A stretch of DNA of 27,767 bases. It comes from an uncultured Oscillospiraceae bacterium (GTDB taxonomy: Bacteria; Bacillota; Clostridia; Oscillospirales; Oscillospiraceae). Every line of letters starts with the position of its first letter. Position 1 is the first letter of the stretch. The stretch lies in NCBI GenBank assembly GCA_910579965.1, contig CAJTWF010000035.1, forward strand, positions 1 through 27,767, in the 5' to 3' direction. Shown piece after piece: positions 1 through 7,273 of the stretch. Position numbers and translations under genes: made by a program. The notes beneath the pieces are model-generated. The model had not been told where the DNA came from. It worked only from the letters and a program-made list of their open reading frames with translations, and did not search any database.

Positions 1-1
1 C

Positions 2-568
2 CTGATCTGGCTGTCCAACTACAACACCGCCGGCACCGCCAAGCTGGTCATCAACACCATGATCCAGAAGTACGGCCACGACGAGGGCATCCAGTACCTG
101 GTTGACCTGGACAAGAACATCCAGGTGTACACCAAGTCCGGCTCCGGCCCGTCCAAGAACGTGGGCACCGGCGAGTGCGTGGTGGGCATCGGCTTCCTCC
201 ACGACGGCATCACCCAGATCGTGGACAACGGCTATGAGAACATCGAGCTGGTGATCCCCTCCAGCGGCACCTCCTTCGAGGTGGGCGCCACCGCCATCTT
301 CAAGGGCGCGGCCCATCCCAACGCCGCCAAGCTGTGGATTGAGTACGCCCTGTCCCCCGAGTGCGTGGAGCTGGCCGACGACTACGGCTCCTACCAGTTC
401 CTGGTCATCGACAACGCCCAGCAGCCCTCCCAGGCCGCGGACTTCGGCCTGGATCCCAACAACGTCATGAAGTACGACTTCGAGGACGCCAAGAACAATA
501 TCACCACCTATATTGAAGAGGTCATGAACGCCCTGGGCGGCGGCGACGACCGCTTCCAGACCGAGTAA
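2..568 (+). CDS. ABC transporter solute-binding protein, C-terminal part (partial)
   Basis: The reading frame is open from the window edge to the TAA at 566-568, so the N-terminus and signal peptide lie outside. The visible 188 residues resemble the C-terminal lobe of periplasmic/lipoprotein binding proteins of the Fe3+ (FbpA/AfuA) and polyamine/phosphonate type. A typical segment near window position 310-360 reads HPNAAKLWIEYALSPECVEL, the 'neighbour residues join, keep helix, stop at end of domain' region of this fold. The fused permease and PotA/FbpC-type ATPase follow on the same strand, which supports a three-part importer. The ligand cannot be told from this fragment: iron, 2-aminoethylphosphonate and polyamines are all possible. 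A strong hairpin terminator follows directly, so expression of the binding protein may exceed that of the downstream membrane parts. Confidence 0.85.
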   Translation: MIWLSNYNTAGTAKLVINTMIQKYGHDEGIQYLVDLDKNIQVYTKSGSGPSKNVGTGECVVGIGFLHDGITQIVDNGYENIELVIPSSGTSFEVGATAIFKGAAHPNAAKLWIEYALSPECVELADDYGSYQFLVIDNAQQPSQAADFGLDPNNVMKYDFEDAKNNITTYIEEVMNALGGGDDRFQTE

Positions 569-586
569 ATCGAACCCAGCACAGAT

Positions 587-618
587 GGGGGATGGCCCAC
601 GCCGCCATCCCCCGTTTT
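587..618 (+). terminator. Intrinsic terminator after the binding-protein gene
   Basis: A perfect 10-bp GC-rich stem (GGGGGATGGC, 587-596, with 604-613) and a 7-nt loop are followed by GTTTT. It lies 18 nt after the stop codon. Partial termination here would give more binding protein than permease, a common arrangement in ABC importers. Confidence 0.8.
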
Positions 619-624
619 GTATCC

Positions 625-659
625 ATTCTTTTTCTTAAAAGAAAAAGAATCAAAAAGAA
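625..659 (+). repeat. AT-rich palindromic repeat, copy 1
   Basis: A 12-bp perfect inverted repeat (ATTCTTTTTCTT, 625-636, with 639-650) is followed by the tail CAAAAAGAA. The same layout, palindrome then a CAAAA(A)GAA tail, recurs at 665-700, 774-818 (opposite strand), 19073-19114 (opposite strand) and 20624-20669. Confidence 0.7.
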
Positions 660-664
660 CCCTG

Positions 665-705
665 CTTTTTCTTGAAAGAAAAAGTAGGCAAAAAGAACTT
701 TAGAG
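665..705 (+). repeat. AT-rich palindromic repeat, copy 2
   Basis: A 9-bp inverted repeat (CTTTTTCTT, 665-673, with 676-684) is followed by a CAAAAAGAACTTTAGAGG tail ending at 705. It lies in tandem with copy 1. Its tail is repeated in inverted form at about 772-790, so copies 2 and 3 form a fold-back pair. Confidence 0.7.
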
Positions 706-771
706 GTGTTTTGATAACTGCCAGCGGCCTGACGCGCGATCGTGAGAGTGCCTGTACGCATACGCACAGCC

Positions 772-818
772 TGTAAAGTTTTTCTTTTGATTCTTTTCTT
801 TGTTCACAAAGAAAAGAA
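772..818 (-). repeat. AT-rich palindromic repeat, copy 3 (inverted)
   Basis: A perfect 12-bp inverted repeat (TTCTTTTCTTTG, 791-802, with 807-818; loop TTCA) is preceded by GTAAAGTTTTTCTTTTGA. That lead-in is the reverse complement of the tail seen in the other copies. It is nearly identical over about 40 nt to the copy at 19073-19114. Confidence 0.75.
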
Positions 819-847
819 TGAAGACCTGTTCTGTGTTTTGTGACAAG

Positions 848-865
848 AAAGGAGGGCTACCCTTG
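848..865 (+). promoter_or_regulatory. Ribosome binding site that fixes the permease start at TTG 863
   Basis: AAAGGAGGG at 848-856 lies 7 nt before TTG 863-865. This marks TTG as the likely start, rather than the in-frame ATG codons at 800 and 818, which lie upstream of the SD and inside or beside the palindrome. The next ATG (884) has no comparable SD. Confidence 0.7.
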
Positions 866-2581
866 GCGAAAAGTCAGAGCGCGATGCTGGACCGGAAAAA
901 GCTGATGGCGGACCCGATTATGGTGCTGACCATTGTGGTCCTCATCACATTCCTCACCCTGTTCATCCTCTACCCCCTGGCCATCCTGCTGGTGGACAGC
1001 TTCTACGGCGGGAACGGCTTCACCCTGGCCACCTTCCAGCGCATTATGGCCATGCCCAACTTCATCACCGCCATCACCAACACCCTGAAGGTGGGCTTCC
1101 TGGTGGGTATCCTCTCCACCATTGTGGGCCTGCTGTTCGCCTATGTGGAGGTCTACGTCCGGGTGGGCAAGGCAGTGGGCGGCCTCTTCAAGGTGGTGTC
1201 CATGCTGCCGGTGGTGTCGCCGCCCTTTGTGCTGAGCCTTTCCATGATTATGCTCTTCGGCAAGGCGGGGCTCATCACCCGGTTCCTGCTGGGTATCTAC
1301 GACAATAACGTGTACGGGTTCTGGGGCATTGTCATCGTCCAGACCCTCACCTTCTTCCCTGTGTGCTACATGATGCTCAAGGGCCTGCTGAAGAACATCG
1401 ACCCCTCCCTGGAGGAGGCGGCCCGGGACATGGGGGCCTCCCGGAGCAAGGTGTTTCTCACCGTCACCATGCCTCTGCTGCTGCCGGGCCTGGGCAACGC
1501 CTTCCTGGTGACCTTCATTGAGTCCATTGCCGACTTCGCCAACCCCATGATTATCGGCGGGTCCTACGACACCCTGGCCACCACCATTTACCTGCAAATC
1601 ACCGGCGCCTACGACAAGGAGGGCGCGGCGGCCATGGCCGTTGTGCTTTTGAGCATCACCCTGCTCATGTTCGCGGTGCAGAAGTACTACCTGGAGGCCA
1701 AGACCGCCGCCACCCTGACGGGCAAGGCATCCCGGGGCAGGATGCTCATTGAGGACCGGAGCGTCTCCGTCCCCCTGACCATCCTGTGCGCCCTGGCGGC
1801 CTTCTTCGTCATCATGATGTACGCCTGCGTGCCCATCGGGGCCCTGTTCCCCACCTGGGGGTACAAGTTCACCCCCCTGACCTTCAAGTGGTTCGGTCAG
1901 GTGTTCACCAAATACAAGGGCCTGCGGGCCTTCCGGGACTCCTTTGTCCTCAGCCTCATCGCCGCCCCCATCACGGCCCTGCTCTCCATGATTATCTCCT
2001 ATCTGGTGGTCAAGCGGCGGTTCAAGGCCAAGGGCTTCATTGAGGCCGTGTCCATGCTGGCCATGGCCGTGCCCGGCACGGTGCTGGGCGTGGGGTACAT
2101 CCGGGGCTTCTCCGGCGGCGTGTTCCACACCGGGTTTTTGCAGGGCATCTACGGCAGCGCGGCCATCCTGATTATCGTCTTTGTGGTCCGCTCCCTGCCC
2201 ACGGGCACCCGCAGCGGCATCTCCGCCCTGCGGCAGATCGACAAGTCCATTGAGGAGTCGGCCTACGACATGGGCGCGGACAGCTTCAAGGTCTTCATGA
2301 CCGTGACGCTGCCACTTATCAAGGACTCCTTCCTCAGCGGCCTTGTCACCGCCTTTGTCCGCTCCATCACCGCCATCTCCGCCATCATCCTGCTGGTGAC
2401 GCCCCAGTTCCTGCTCATCACCGTGCAGATCAACGAGTTTGCGGAGAAGGGCTCCTACTCCATCGCCTGCGCGTTTGCCACCATCCTGATTATCATCACC
2501 TACGGCGCGGTGCTGCTGATGAACCTGTTTATCCGGTTCTTCGGCACCAGCAGAAAAATCAAGGAGGACAGCCATGTCTAA
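863..2581 (+). CDS. ABC transporter permease, two fused permease domains (Fe3+/FbpB type)
   Basis: About 572 residues, roughly twice a single BPD_transp_1 permease. It carries two copies of the ATPase-contacting EAA loop: LEEAARDMGAS near residue 182 and IEESAYDMGAD near residue 463. Each sits between groups of hydrophobic helices (about 12 in all). This fused arrangement is known in FbpB/AfuB/CysU-like importers of ferric iron and related solutes. In the inner membrane it would form the whole translocation channel without a second permease gene. The start is TTG 863, chosen for the ideal SD. The gene overlaps the downstream ATPase by 8 nt, which indicates translational coupling. The upstream binding protein is separated by a terminator and three palindromic repeats. 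The substrate is not determined. Confidence 0.92.
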   Translation: MAKSQSAMLDRKKLMADPIMVLTIVVLITFLTLFILYPLAILLVDSFYGGNGFTLATFQRIMAMPNFITAITNTLKVGFLVGILSTIVGLLFAYVEVYVRVGKAVGGLFKVVSMLPVVSPPFVLSLSMIMLFGKAGLITRFLLGIYDNNVYGFWGIVIVQTLTFFPVCYMMLKGLLKNIDPSLEEAARDMGASRSKVFLTVTMPLLLPGLGNAFLVTFIESIADFANPMIIGGSYDTLATTIYLQITGAYDKEGAAAMAVVLLSITLLMFAVQKYYLEAKTAATLTGKASRGRMLIEDRSVSVPLTILCALAAFFVIMMYACVPIGALFPTWGYKFTPLTFKWFGQVFTKYKGLRAFRDSFVLSLIAAPITALLSMIISYLVVKRRFKAKGFIEAVSMLAMAVPGTVLGVGYIRGFSGGVFHTGFLQGIYGSAAILIIVFVVRSLPTGTRSGISALRQIDKSIEESAYDMGADSFKVFMTVTLPLIKDSFLSGLVTAFVRSITAISAIILLVTPQFLLITVQINEFAEKGSYSIACAFATILIIITYGAVLLMNLFIRFFGTSRKIKEDSHV

Positions 2582-3650
2582 AGTGAAAAAGGGCGTCAAG
2601 CTGGAGCATATCTCCAAAATCTACCAGGACCCCAAGACCGGCAAGGATTTCTATGCGGTCAAGGACACCTCCCTGACCATCGAGCCCGGCTCCTTTGTGA
2701 CCCTGCTGGGCCCCTCCGGCTGCGGCAAGACCACCACCCTGCGGATGATCGCCGGCTTTGAGAGCCCCGACGAGGGGGAGATCTACCTGGGGGACGAGGC
2801 CATCAACGCCCTGACCCCCAACAAGCGGGACACGGCCATGGTCTTCCAGAGCTACGCCCTGCTGCCCCACTACAACGTCTTTGACAACGTGGCCTACGGC
2901 CTGAAGCTGCGCAAGGTGGCGAAAAACGAGATTCAGGAACGGGTGATGCGCATTCTGGATCTGGTGGAGCTGACGGGCATGGAGGGGCGCATGACAAACC
3001 AGCTCTCCGGCGGCCAGCAGCAGCGGGTGGCCCTGGCCCGGGCCCTGGTGATCGAGCCCAGCGTGCTCCTCTTTGACGAGCCCCTGAGCAATCTGGACGC
3101 CAAGCTGCGGGTGTCTATGCGCACGGAGATCCGCCGTATCCAGCAGGAGGTGGGCATCACCGCCATCTACGTCACCCATGACCAGAGCGAGGCCATGGCG
3201 CTCTCGGACAATATCATCATCATGAACAAGGGCGTGGTGGCCCAGATGGGCACGCCCCAGGAGATCTACTACCACCCCAACAGCGAGTTTGTGGCGGACT
3301 TCATCGGCGAGGCCAACTTCCTCACCGGCGCGCTGGAGGGCCTGGAGGGGGACCACGCGGTGCTGCGCATCGAGGGAAATCCCACCCGGGTGCCCGCCAA
3401 GGCGGGCATGAAGTCCGGCGAGACGTACACAGTGGTGCTCCGTCCGGAGTCCGCGGTCCTGGCGGACCAGGGGGGCCTGCCCTGCAAGGTGATCCTGTCC
3501 TGCTTCATGGGCTCCTATCAGAACTACCATGTGATGGTGGGCAATACCCTGGTGAAGCTGACGGACTACAACCCCAAGAACAAGCGGATCTATCAGGTGG
3601 GGGAGCGGTGCCATCTGGCCTTCGATCCGGAGTCGGTGCATATTCTGTAG
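2574..3650 (+). CDS. ABC transporter ATP-binding protein (FbpC/PotA type)
   Basis: 358 residues. The ATPase motifs are complete: Walker A GPSGCGKTT at 46-54, Q-loop Gln92, signature LSGGQQQ at 144-150, Walker B VLLFDEP at 164-170 with Glu169, and H-loop His202. Residues about 245-358 form a TOBE-like regulatory domain, as in FbpC, PotA and CysA proteins. It would power the fused permease encoded just upstream. Its ATG lies inside the last codons of the permease gene (8-nt overlap), and an AAGGAGG SD sits at 2561-2567. As a member of the CUT1/Fe/polyamine ATPase group its motifs do not reveal the substrate. A terminator follows the stop codon. Confidence 0.95.
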   Translation: MSKVKKGVKLEHISKIYQDPKTGKDFYAVKDTSLTIEPGSFVTLLGPSGCGKTTTLRMIAGFESPDEGEIYLGDEAINALTPNKRDTAMVFQSYALLPHYNVFDNVAYGLKLRKVAKNEIQERVMRILDLVELTGMEGRMTNQLSGGQQQRVALARALVIEPSVLLFDEPLSNLDAKLRVSMRTEIRRIQQEVGITAIYVTHDQSEAMALSDNIIIMNKGVVAQMGTPQEIYYHPNSEFVADFIGEANFLTGALEGLEGDHAVLRIEGNPTRVPAKAGMKSGETYTVVLRPESAVLADQGGLPCKVILSCFMGSYQNYHVMVGNTLVKLTDYNPKNKRIYQVGERCHLAFDPESVHIL

Positions 3651-3662
3651 GTTTTGCGCGGC

Positions 3663-3773
3663 TCACAGCGGGCGGTATGCTTTTCCGGCATACCGCCGCT
3701 TTTGCGTCCGCCGGGCCGGGTCAGGATGGGTCTCCGATCTGCACGGTCCTGAACCCCTCTCCGGTTTTTTCAT
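3663..3773 (-). CDS. Candidate small basic protein, 36 residues (unproven)
   Basis: On the minus strand an ATG (3771-3773) is preceded at 7 nt by a full GGAGGA SD (3781-3786). It opens a 36-codon frame starting MKKPERGSG, rich in Arg, Lys and Pro and ending TGA. Upstream on the same strand lie a hairpin with a U-tract (3813-3854) and a possible SigA promoter (3862-3890). I recognise no family, and the residues show no membrane segment or domain. The last third overlaps the hairpin that terminates the opposite operon, so part of the sequence is constrained by that stem. The good SD and promoter are the only support; a chance ORF or the relic of a lost gene is equally possible. Confidence 0.3.
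   Translation of the reverse strand: MKKPERGSGPCRSETHPDPARRTQKRRYAGKAYRPL
3667..3703 (+). terminator. Intrinsic terminator after the fused-permease/ATPase operon
   Basis: The stem GGCGGTATGC (671-680 of this kb) pairs with GCATACCGCC (688-697). It is extended by AGC/GCT across a bulged G and followed by TTTT. It lies 16 nt after the ATPase stop codon. It also falls inside the last codons of the candidate small ORF on the opposite strand. Confidence 0.8.
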
Positions 3774-3812
3774 TCTTTTGTCCTCCGTTTCCAAATGATT
3801 GCGTGCATAACA

Positions 3813-3854
3813 AAAAGAGCGCAGGCGTATTTGATGATACGCTTGCGCTCTTTT
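3813..3854. terminator. Long hairpin, possible bidirectional terminator or attenuator
   Basis: An 18-bp stem with one G-T pair (AAAAGAGCGCAGGCGTAT, 813-830, with 837-854) and a 6-nt loop carries a T-run on either strand. It could end the mgtC-like transcript from the right and read-through from the left. It also lies between the candidate promoter at 3862-3890 and the small ORF, where it could act as an attenuator. Confidence 0.75.
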
Positions 3855-3861
3855 CTTTATC

Positions 3862-3890
3862 AGCTTATCATAGTTTGCGGGGAATGTCAA
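3862..3890 (-). promoter_or_regulatory. Possible SigA promoter reading towards the small ORF
   Basis: A consensus TTGACA (-35, read from 3890 leftwards) is followed after 17 nt by TAAGCT as a weak -10, with TATGAT overlapping just upstream. The predicted transcript would begin at the hairpin at 3813-3854. Confidence 0.4.
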
Positions 3891-3982
3891 GGGAGCGTGG
3901 GGGGCACGCACGGAAACGCGCCGCACTAGCCTGGCACTATAGGCATAGCACCAAGTATGTCTCCACGTGAATAACTCCCCCC

Positions 3983-4711
3983 CTAATAGATCGGCGTATA
4001 GCTGATGCCCCGCACGTCCCCGCAGGAGCGGAGGAACTGGTTGAGATCGCTGATGGTCATCTCCCGGGGGGCCCGGACGGTGATGTCGTAGCTGACAAAG
4101 CCGTCGTCGTGGTATGTAATGCGGCTGTCCATGATCTGGACATTGCGCTCCTGGAGGTAGTCCCCCAGCCGCTCGTGGAACTGGGCGCTGTCCTGAACCG
4201 TGAAGTGGAGGTGGTTGCTGGCCAGGGCGTCCGCCTGCATGACAAACTTGTGCATGAGAATCTGGAGCAGGGCGATCATCAGCGTGCCGAACACGCCCAC
4301 CGGGTACATCCCCGCCCCCATGGCCAGGCCGATGCCCGCCGTGGCCCACAGCCCGGCGGCCGTGGTCAGGCCCCGCACCGCGTTGCCGTGCTTGAAGATC
4401 ACCCCGGCCCCCAGAAAGCTGATGCCGCTGACCACCTGGGCCGCGATCCGGGCCGGGTCCGCGCCCCGGATGCCGCTGTACATGGCCCCCGCCGGGTCCG
4501 TCAGGTCCGCAAAGCCGTATTTGGACACGATCATCAGCAGGGCCGAGGCGCAGCACACGATGATGTGGGTCCGTATGCCCGCCTCCTTGTACCGCTTGCT
4601 CCGCTCCGCGCCGATGCAGGCCCCGCACACGCAGGCCGCCGCGATGCGCAGAAAGAAATCCACGTTCTGCCACAGGGAAAACTGGCTGTTCATATACTCC
4701 GACAAGGTCAT
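3983..4711 (-). CDS. MgtC/SapB family membrane protein
   Basis: 242 residues from the ATG at 4711, with GGAG just upstream. The N-terminal half has about five membrane segments (near 18-35, 48-66, 88-106, 115-132 and 134-155). It contains the family hallmarks: the GAERS segment after the first helix, GISFLGAGVIF near 95-105 and VRGLTTAAGLWATAGIG near 112-128. Residues about 165-242 form the soluble ACT-like C-terminal domain of the longer MgtC branch. MgtC proteins are linked to growth at low Mg2+ and to modulation of membrane ATPase activity, but the precise role in commensal Clostridia is not settled. A longer reading from TTG 4783 is rejected because that codon is part of the -35 element. 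No Mg2+ riboswitch fits in the roughly 40-nt leader. Confidence 0.9.
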   Translation of the reverse strand: MTLSEYMNSQFSLWQNVDFFLRIAAACVCGACIGAERSKRYKEAGIRTHIIVCCASALLMIVSKYGFADLTDPAGAMYSGIRGADPARIAAQVVSGISFLGAGVIFKHGNAVRGLTTAAGLWATAGIGLAMGAGMYPVGVFGTLMIALLQILMHKFVMQADALASNHLHFTVQDSAQFHERLGDYLQERNVQIMDSRITYHDDGFVSYDITVRAPREMTISDLNQFLRSCGDVRGISYTPIY

Positions 4712-4754
4712 AGCGACTCCGTCCCCTTTCCGATGGTCTGGCTGGATTGTACCG

Positions 4755-4783
4755 ATTGTACAGGATGACTCCGATTTTGTCAA
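4755..4783 (-). promoter_or_regulatory. SigA-type promoter of the MgtC-like gene
   Basis: TTGACA (4783-4778), a 17-nt spacer and TACAAT (4760-4755) on the minus strand. Transcription would start about 40 nt before the ATG at 4711. One of the clearest promoters in the window. Confidence 0.85.
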
Positions 4784-4860
4784 TCTTTTTCAACTTATCA
4801 GAGGGGATTTCGCAGAATAGTGGTTAAAAGATCAGTTTATTGCAATCTTATCAAAAATAT

Positions 4861-5045
4861 TCCTCCCCCCGGCTCACCGGCCCGCCCGGGGGACAGGTCC
4901 GGTCCCCGCCCGCCGGCAATGGGAATATTCCCCTGCCGGCGGATATTTCCGGCCCTGTCCGGCCGCCCCGGGCGGACGTTTTCCCCCGCCGGACGGGCTC
5001 ACAGGTATTGGCACATTGTCCAAAATTGCCAGCGCCAGCCGGAAA
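4861..5045. other. Non-coding, very GC-rich intergenic segment with nested palindromes
   Basis: No credible gene lies between the divergent MgtC-like and peptide-binding genes. The clearest structure is a nested inverted repeat at 4911-4941: CGCCGGCA (911-918) pairs with TGCCGGCG (934-941) around the 12-nt palindrome GGGAATATTCCC (921-932). Smaller inverted repeats include CCGG-CTCA-CCGG at 4869-4880 and a GTCCG...CGGAC pair near 4957-4977. A regulator-binding region or a structured RNA is possible; nothing here matches a class I know. Confidence 0.5.
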
Positions 5046-5050
5046 AATGC

Positions 5051-5079
5051 TTGACAGGCTGTGACAAAAATGATAAATT
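5051..5079 (+). promoter_or_regulatory. SigA-type promoter of the peptide-importer operon
   Basis: TTGACA (5051-5056), a 17-nt spacer and TAAATT (5074-5079). The start point would be near 5086, leaving a leader of about 170 nt before the ATG at 5255. Confidence 0.75.
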
Positions 5080-5116
5080 ATTGGTAGCAAATAGAGCAGA
5101 GGCTCCCGGAAATTCC

Positions 5117-5208
5117 AAATGGCTCCCGAGCCATTTTTGTTTCCCCGCGGCGCGGGGAAACAAAGGTCCTTCTGCCGCGTCCGCCTGCGGCAGGGCTGGA
5201 GTTCCAGC
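5117..5208 (+). promoter_or_regulatory. Structured 5' leader with four consecutive hairpins
   Basis: First hairpin: AAATGGCT (5117-5124) with AGCCATTT (5129-5136), followed by TTGTTT, so it is terminator-like. Second: GTTTCCCCGC (5139-5148) with GCGGGGAAAC (5152-5161), a perfect 10-bp stem. Third: CTGCCGC (5172-5178) with GCGGCAG (5187-5193). Fourth: GCTGGA-GT-TCCAGC (5195-5208). The first two overlap by a few bases (the GTTT after the first stem opens the second), so they may compete. This suggests attenuation, but it matches no riboswitch or T-box class I recognise. Confidence 0.5.
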
Positions 5209-5254
5209 GGGGGGCTTTGCTTTATTTGACAATTTTGTGAGGAGTGACACCAAG

Positions 5255-7273
5255 ATGAAGAGAAAGGCAACTCGTATTCTGGCGATGCTGCTGACCGCTC
5301 TGCTGGTCCTGTCCGCCTGCGGCGGCAACAACAACCAGCCCGCGGACAACAACAACGCCAACACCCCCGGCAACACCGACAACACCAACACCACCCCCAC
5401 CGAGCCCCCCGCCCCCAGCAACGGCGGCGAGCCCATCAAGGACCTGGTGACCTGGGAGAGCAGCGGCTCCCGTGAGCTGGAGGAGTTCTTTATCCTCCAC
5501 ACCGAGAAGGCCGCGGACCTGAACGTCCTCTGCAACGCCTACTCCCCCCTGCTGGAGATCGACAACTACGGCAAGCTGCAGCCCGCCGTGGCCAAGAGCT
5601 GGGGCTCCGAGGACGGCGGCAAGACCTGGCACTTCGAGCTCCGCGACGACGTGGTCTGGGTTGACATGGAGGGCAATGAGAAGGCCAAGTGCACCGCCCA
5701 GGACTGGGTCACCGCCATGGAGTGGATCCTCAACTTTGAGAAGAACGACGCCAGCAACACCTCCATGCTGGTCACCATGGTGGAGGGCGCCATGGACTAC
5801 TACAACTACACCAAGGAGCTGGCGGAGACCACCCCCGGCGCCGCCAAGGCCCTGACCACCGAGAACAACCCCGAGTTTGACAAGGTGGGCGTCAAGGCCC
5901 CCGACGACTACACCCTCAACTACACCTGCATCAACAACACCCCCTACTTCGACACCCTCTGCACCTCCGCCGCCCTGTACCCTGTCTCCCAGGCGGAGAT
6001 CGATGAGAAGGGCGTGGACGGCATGGTGGGCATGAACAACACCCAGATGTGGTACAACGGCCCCTACACCATCACCGAGTACATCATGAACAACGAGAAG
6101 ATCCTTACCCGCAACCCCAGCTACTGGGATAAGGACGCCTATCTGTTCGACACCGTGACCATCGTCATGATCGACGAGGCCACCAAGGACGACGAGCTCT
6201 TCGACACCGGCGAGGTGGACAACACCGAGCTGAGCGAGTCCACCCTGAATACCATCCTCAGCAACCCCGACGATCCCGATAACGACTACCTGGTGGAGAC
6301 CCGCTTCCGCAAGTACTCCTACCAGTATCAGCTCAACTTTGCCAAGAACAATCCCGACGGCACCCCCGACACCAACTGGAACACCGCCGTTACCAGCGAG
6401 GCCTTCCGCAAGGCCCTGTATTACGGCGTGAACCTGGAGACCACCTGGGCCCGGCTCAATCAGGTCAACCCCCTGAACCTGGAGAACCTGTGCTTCACCA
6501 TGCAGGGTCTGCTCTACTTTGAGGACGGCACCGACTACACCGAGCGGGTCATTGAGAAGCTGGAGAACATCGGCCCCGCCGGCACCGGCAGCCCCCGCCG
6601 CTTCAACGAGGAGCTGGCCCTCCAGTACAAGGAGCAGGCCATGGAGGAGCTGACCGCCAAGGGCGTCACCTTCCCCGTGCAGATGGACTACTACATCAAG
6701 GCCGGCGGCGGCTCCGCTCTGGACGGCGCCACCGTTCTGAAGGAGAACTTCGAGCGCACCCTGGGCAAGGACTTCATCAACCTGAACATCTGCGAGTTCG
6801 TCTCCTCCCTCCAGCAGGAGGTTGTCAATCCCAGGCTCCAGAGCTTCACCGGCAACGGCTGGGGCGCTGACTACGGCGACGTGGAGAACTTCCTGGATCA
6901 GATCGTCTACGGCGACGACAACGCCTACTACGCCAACAACTACACCAACATCAACGATCTGACCGATCCCGACACCATCGCCCTCTTTGAGGAGTTCACC
7001 CGCCTGGAGCGCGAGGCCAAGAACATCTTCGACGATCTGGACGCCCGCTATGAGAAGTTCGCCGAGGCCGAGGCCTTCCTGCTCAACCACGCCCTGTCCA
7101 TCCCCTCCAACTACGAGAACGCCTGGCAGATGACCAAGATCAACGACTACTCCAAGATGAACGCTCTGTACGGCTGCCAGAACTACACCTACAAGAACTG
7201 GGAAACCTCCACGGAGCCCTATACCGCCGAGGCCTACGCTCAGTTCGTCGAGAATTTTAACGCCAACAGCTGA
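5255..7273 (+). CDS. Peptide/nickel-type ABC transporter substrate-binding lipoprotein (SBP_bac_5)
   Basis: 672 residues from ATG 5255, with GAGGAG about 10 nt upstream. The N-terminus is a lipoprotein signal: basic MKRK, a hydrophobic stretch, then lipobox LSAC with the lipidated Cys at residue 22. Residues about 23-57 form a low-complexity Asn/Thr/Pro linker that would hold the receptor off the membrane. The rest is a family 5 binding fold, with the typical early segment GKTWHFELRDDVVW and later YGVNLETTW and VVNPRLQSF. It is longer than the usual 500-550 residues of OppA/DppA. It is first in an operon with two permeases and two ATPases, so it delivers a peptide or similar ligand. Ligand identity is not visible. 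The stop codon overlaps the next start (TGATG). Confidence 0.95.
   Translation: MKRKATRILAMLLTALLVLSACGGNNNQPADNNNANTPGNTDNTNTTPTEPPAPSNGGEPIKDLVTWESSGSRELEEFFILHTEKAADLNVLCNAYSPLLEIDNYGKLQPAVAKSWGSEDGGKTWHFELRDDVVWVDMEGNEKAKCTAQDWVTAMEWILNFEKNDASNTSMLVTMVEGAMDYYNYTKELAETTPGAAKALTTENNPEFDKVGVKAPDDYTLNYTCINNTPYFDTLCTSAALYPVSQAEIDEKGVDGMVGMNNTQMWYNGPYTITEYIMNNEKILTRNPSYWDKDAYLFDTVTIVMIDEATKDDELFDTGEVDNTELSESTLNTILSNPDDPDNDYLVETRFRKYSYQYQLNFAKNNPDGTPDTNWNTAVTSEAFRKALYYGVNLETTWARLNQVNPLNLENLCFTMQGLLYFEDGTDYTERVIEKLENIGPAGTGSPRRFNEELALQYKEQAMEELTAKGVTFPVQMDYYIKAGGGSALDGATVLKENFERTLGKDFINLNICEFVSSLQQEVVNPRLQSFTGNGWGADYGDVENFLDQIVYGDDNAYYANNYTNINDLTDPDTIALFEEFTRLEREAKNIFDDLDARYEKFAEAEAFLLNHALSIPSNYENAWQMTKINDYSKMNALYGCQNYTYKNWETSTEPYTAEAYAQFVENFNANS

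Noticed and set aside
857..2617. 586-codon open frame antisense to the fused permease gene
   Set aside because: It mirrors a clear permease gene, is dominated by Gly, His, Asp and Gln as expected from the complement of GC-rich codons, and has no SD. The same applies to the long antisense frames opposite the peptide receptor (5222-7090), MetRS (17002-19065) and the debranching enzyme (20591-22750).
4712..4783. Longer N-terminus for the MgtC-like protein from TTG 4783
   Set aside because: The TTG is part of the -35 hexamer and the added residues lie across the promoter and predicted start point; ATG 4711 has a proper SD.
4820..5254. N-terminal extension of the peptide-binding protein
   Set aside because: The lipoprotein signal with lipobox LSAC begins at ATG 5255, which has an SD. 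The upstream in-frame sequence is Pro/Gly/Arg-rich and contains the promoter and hairpins.
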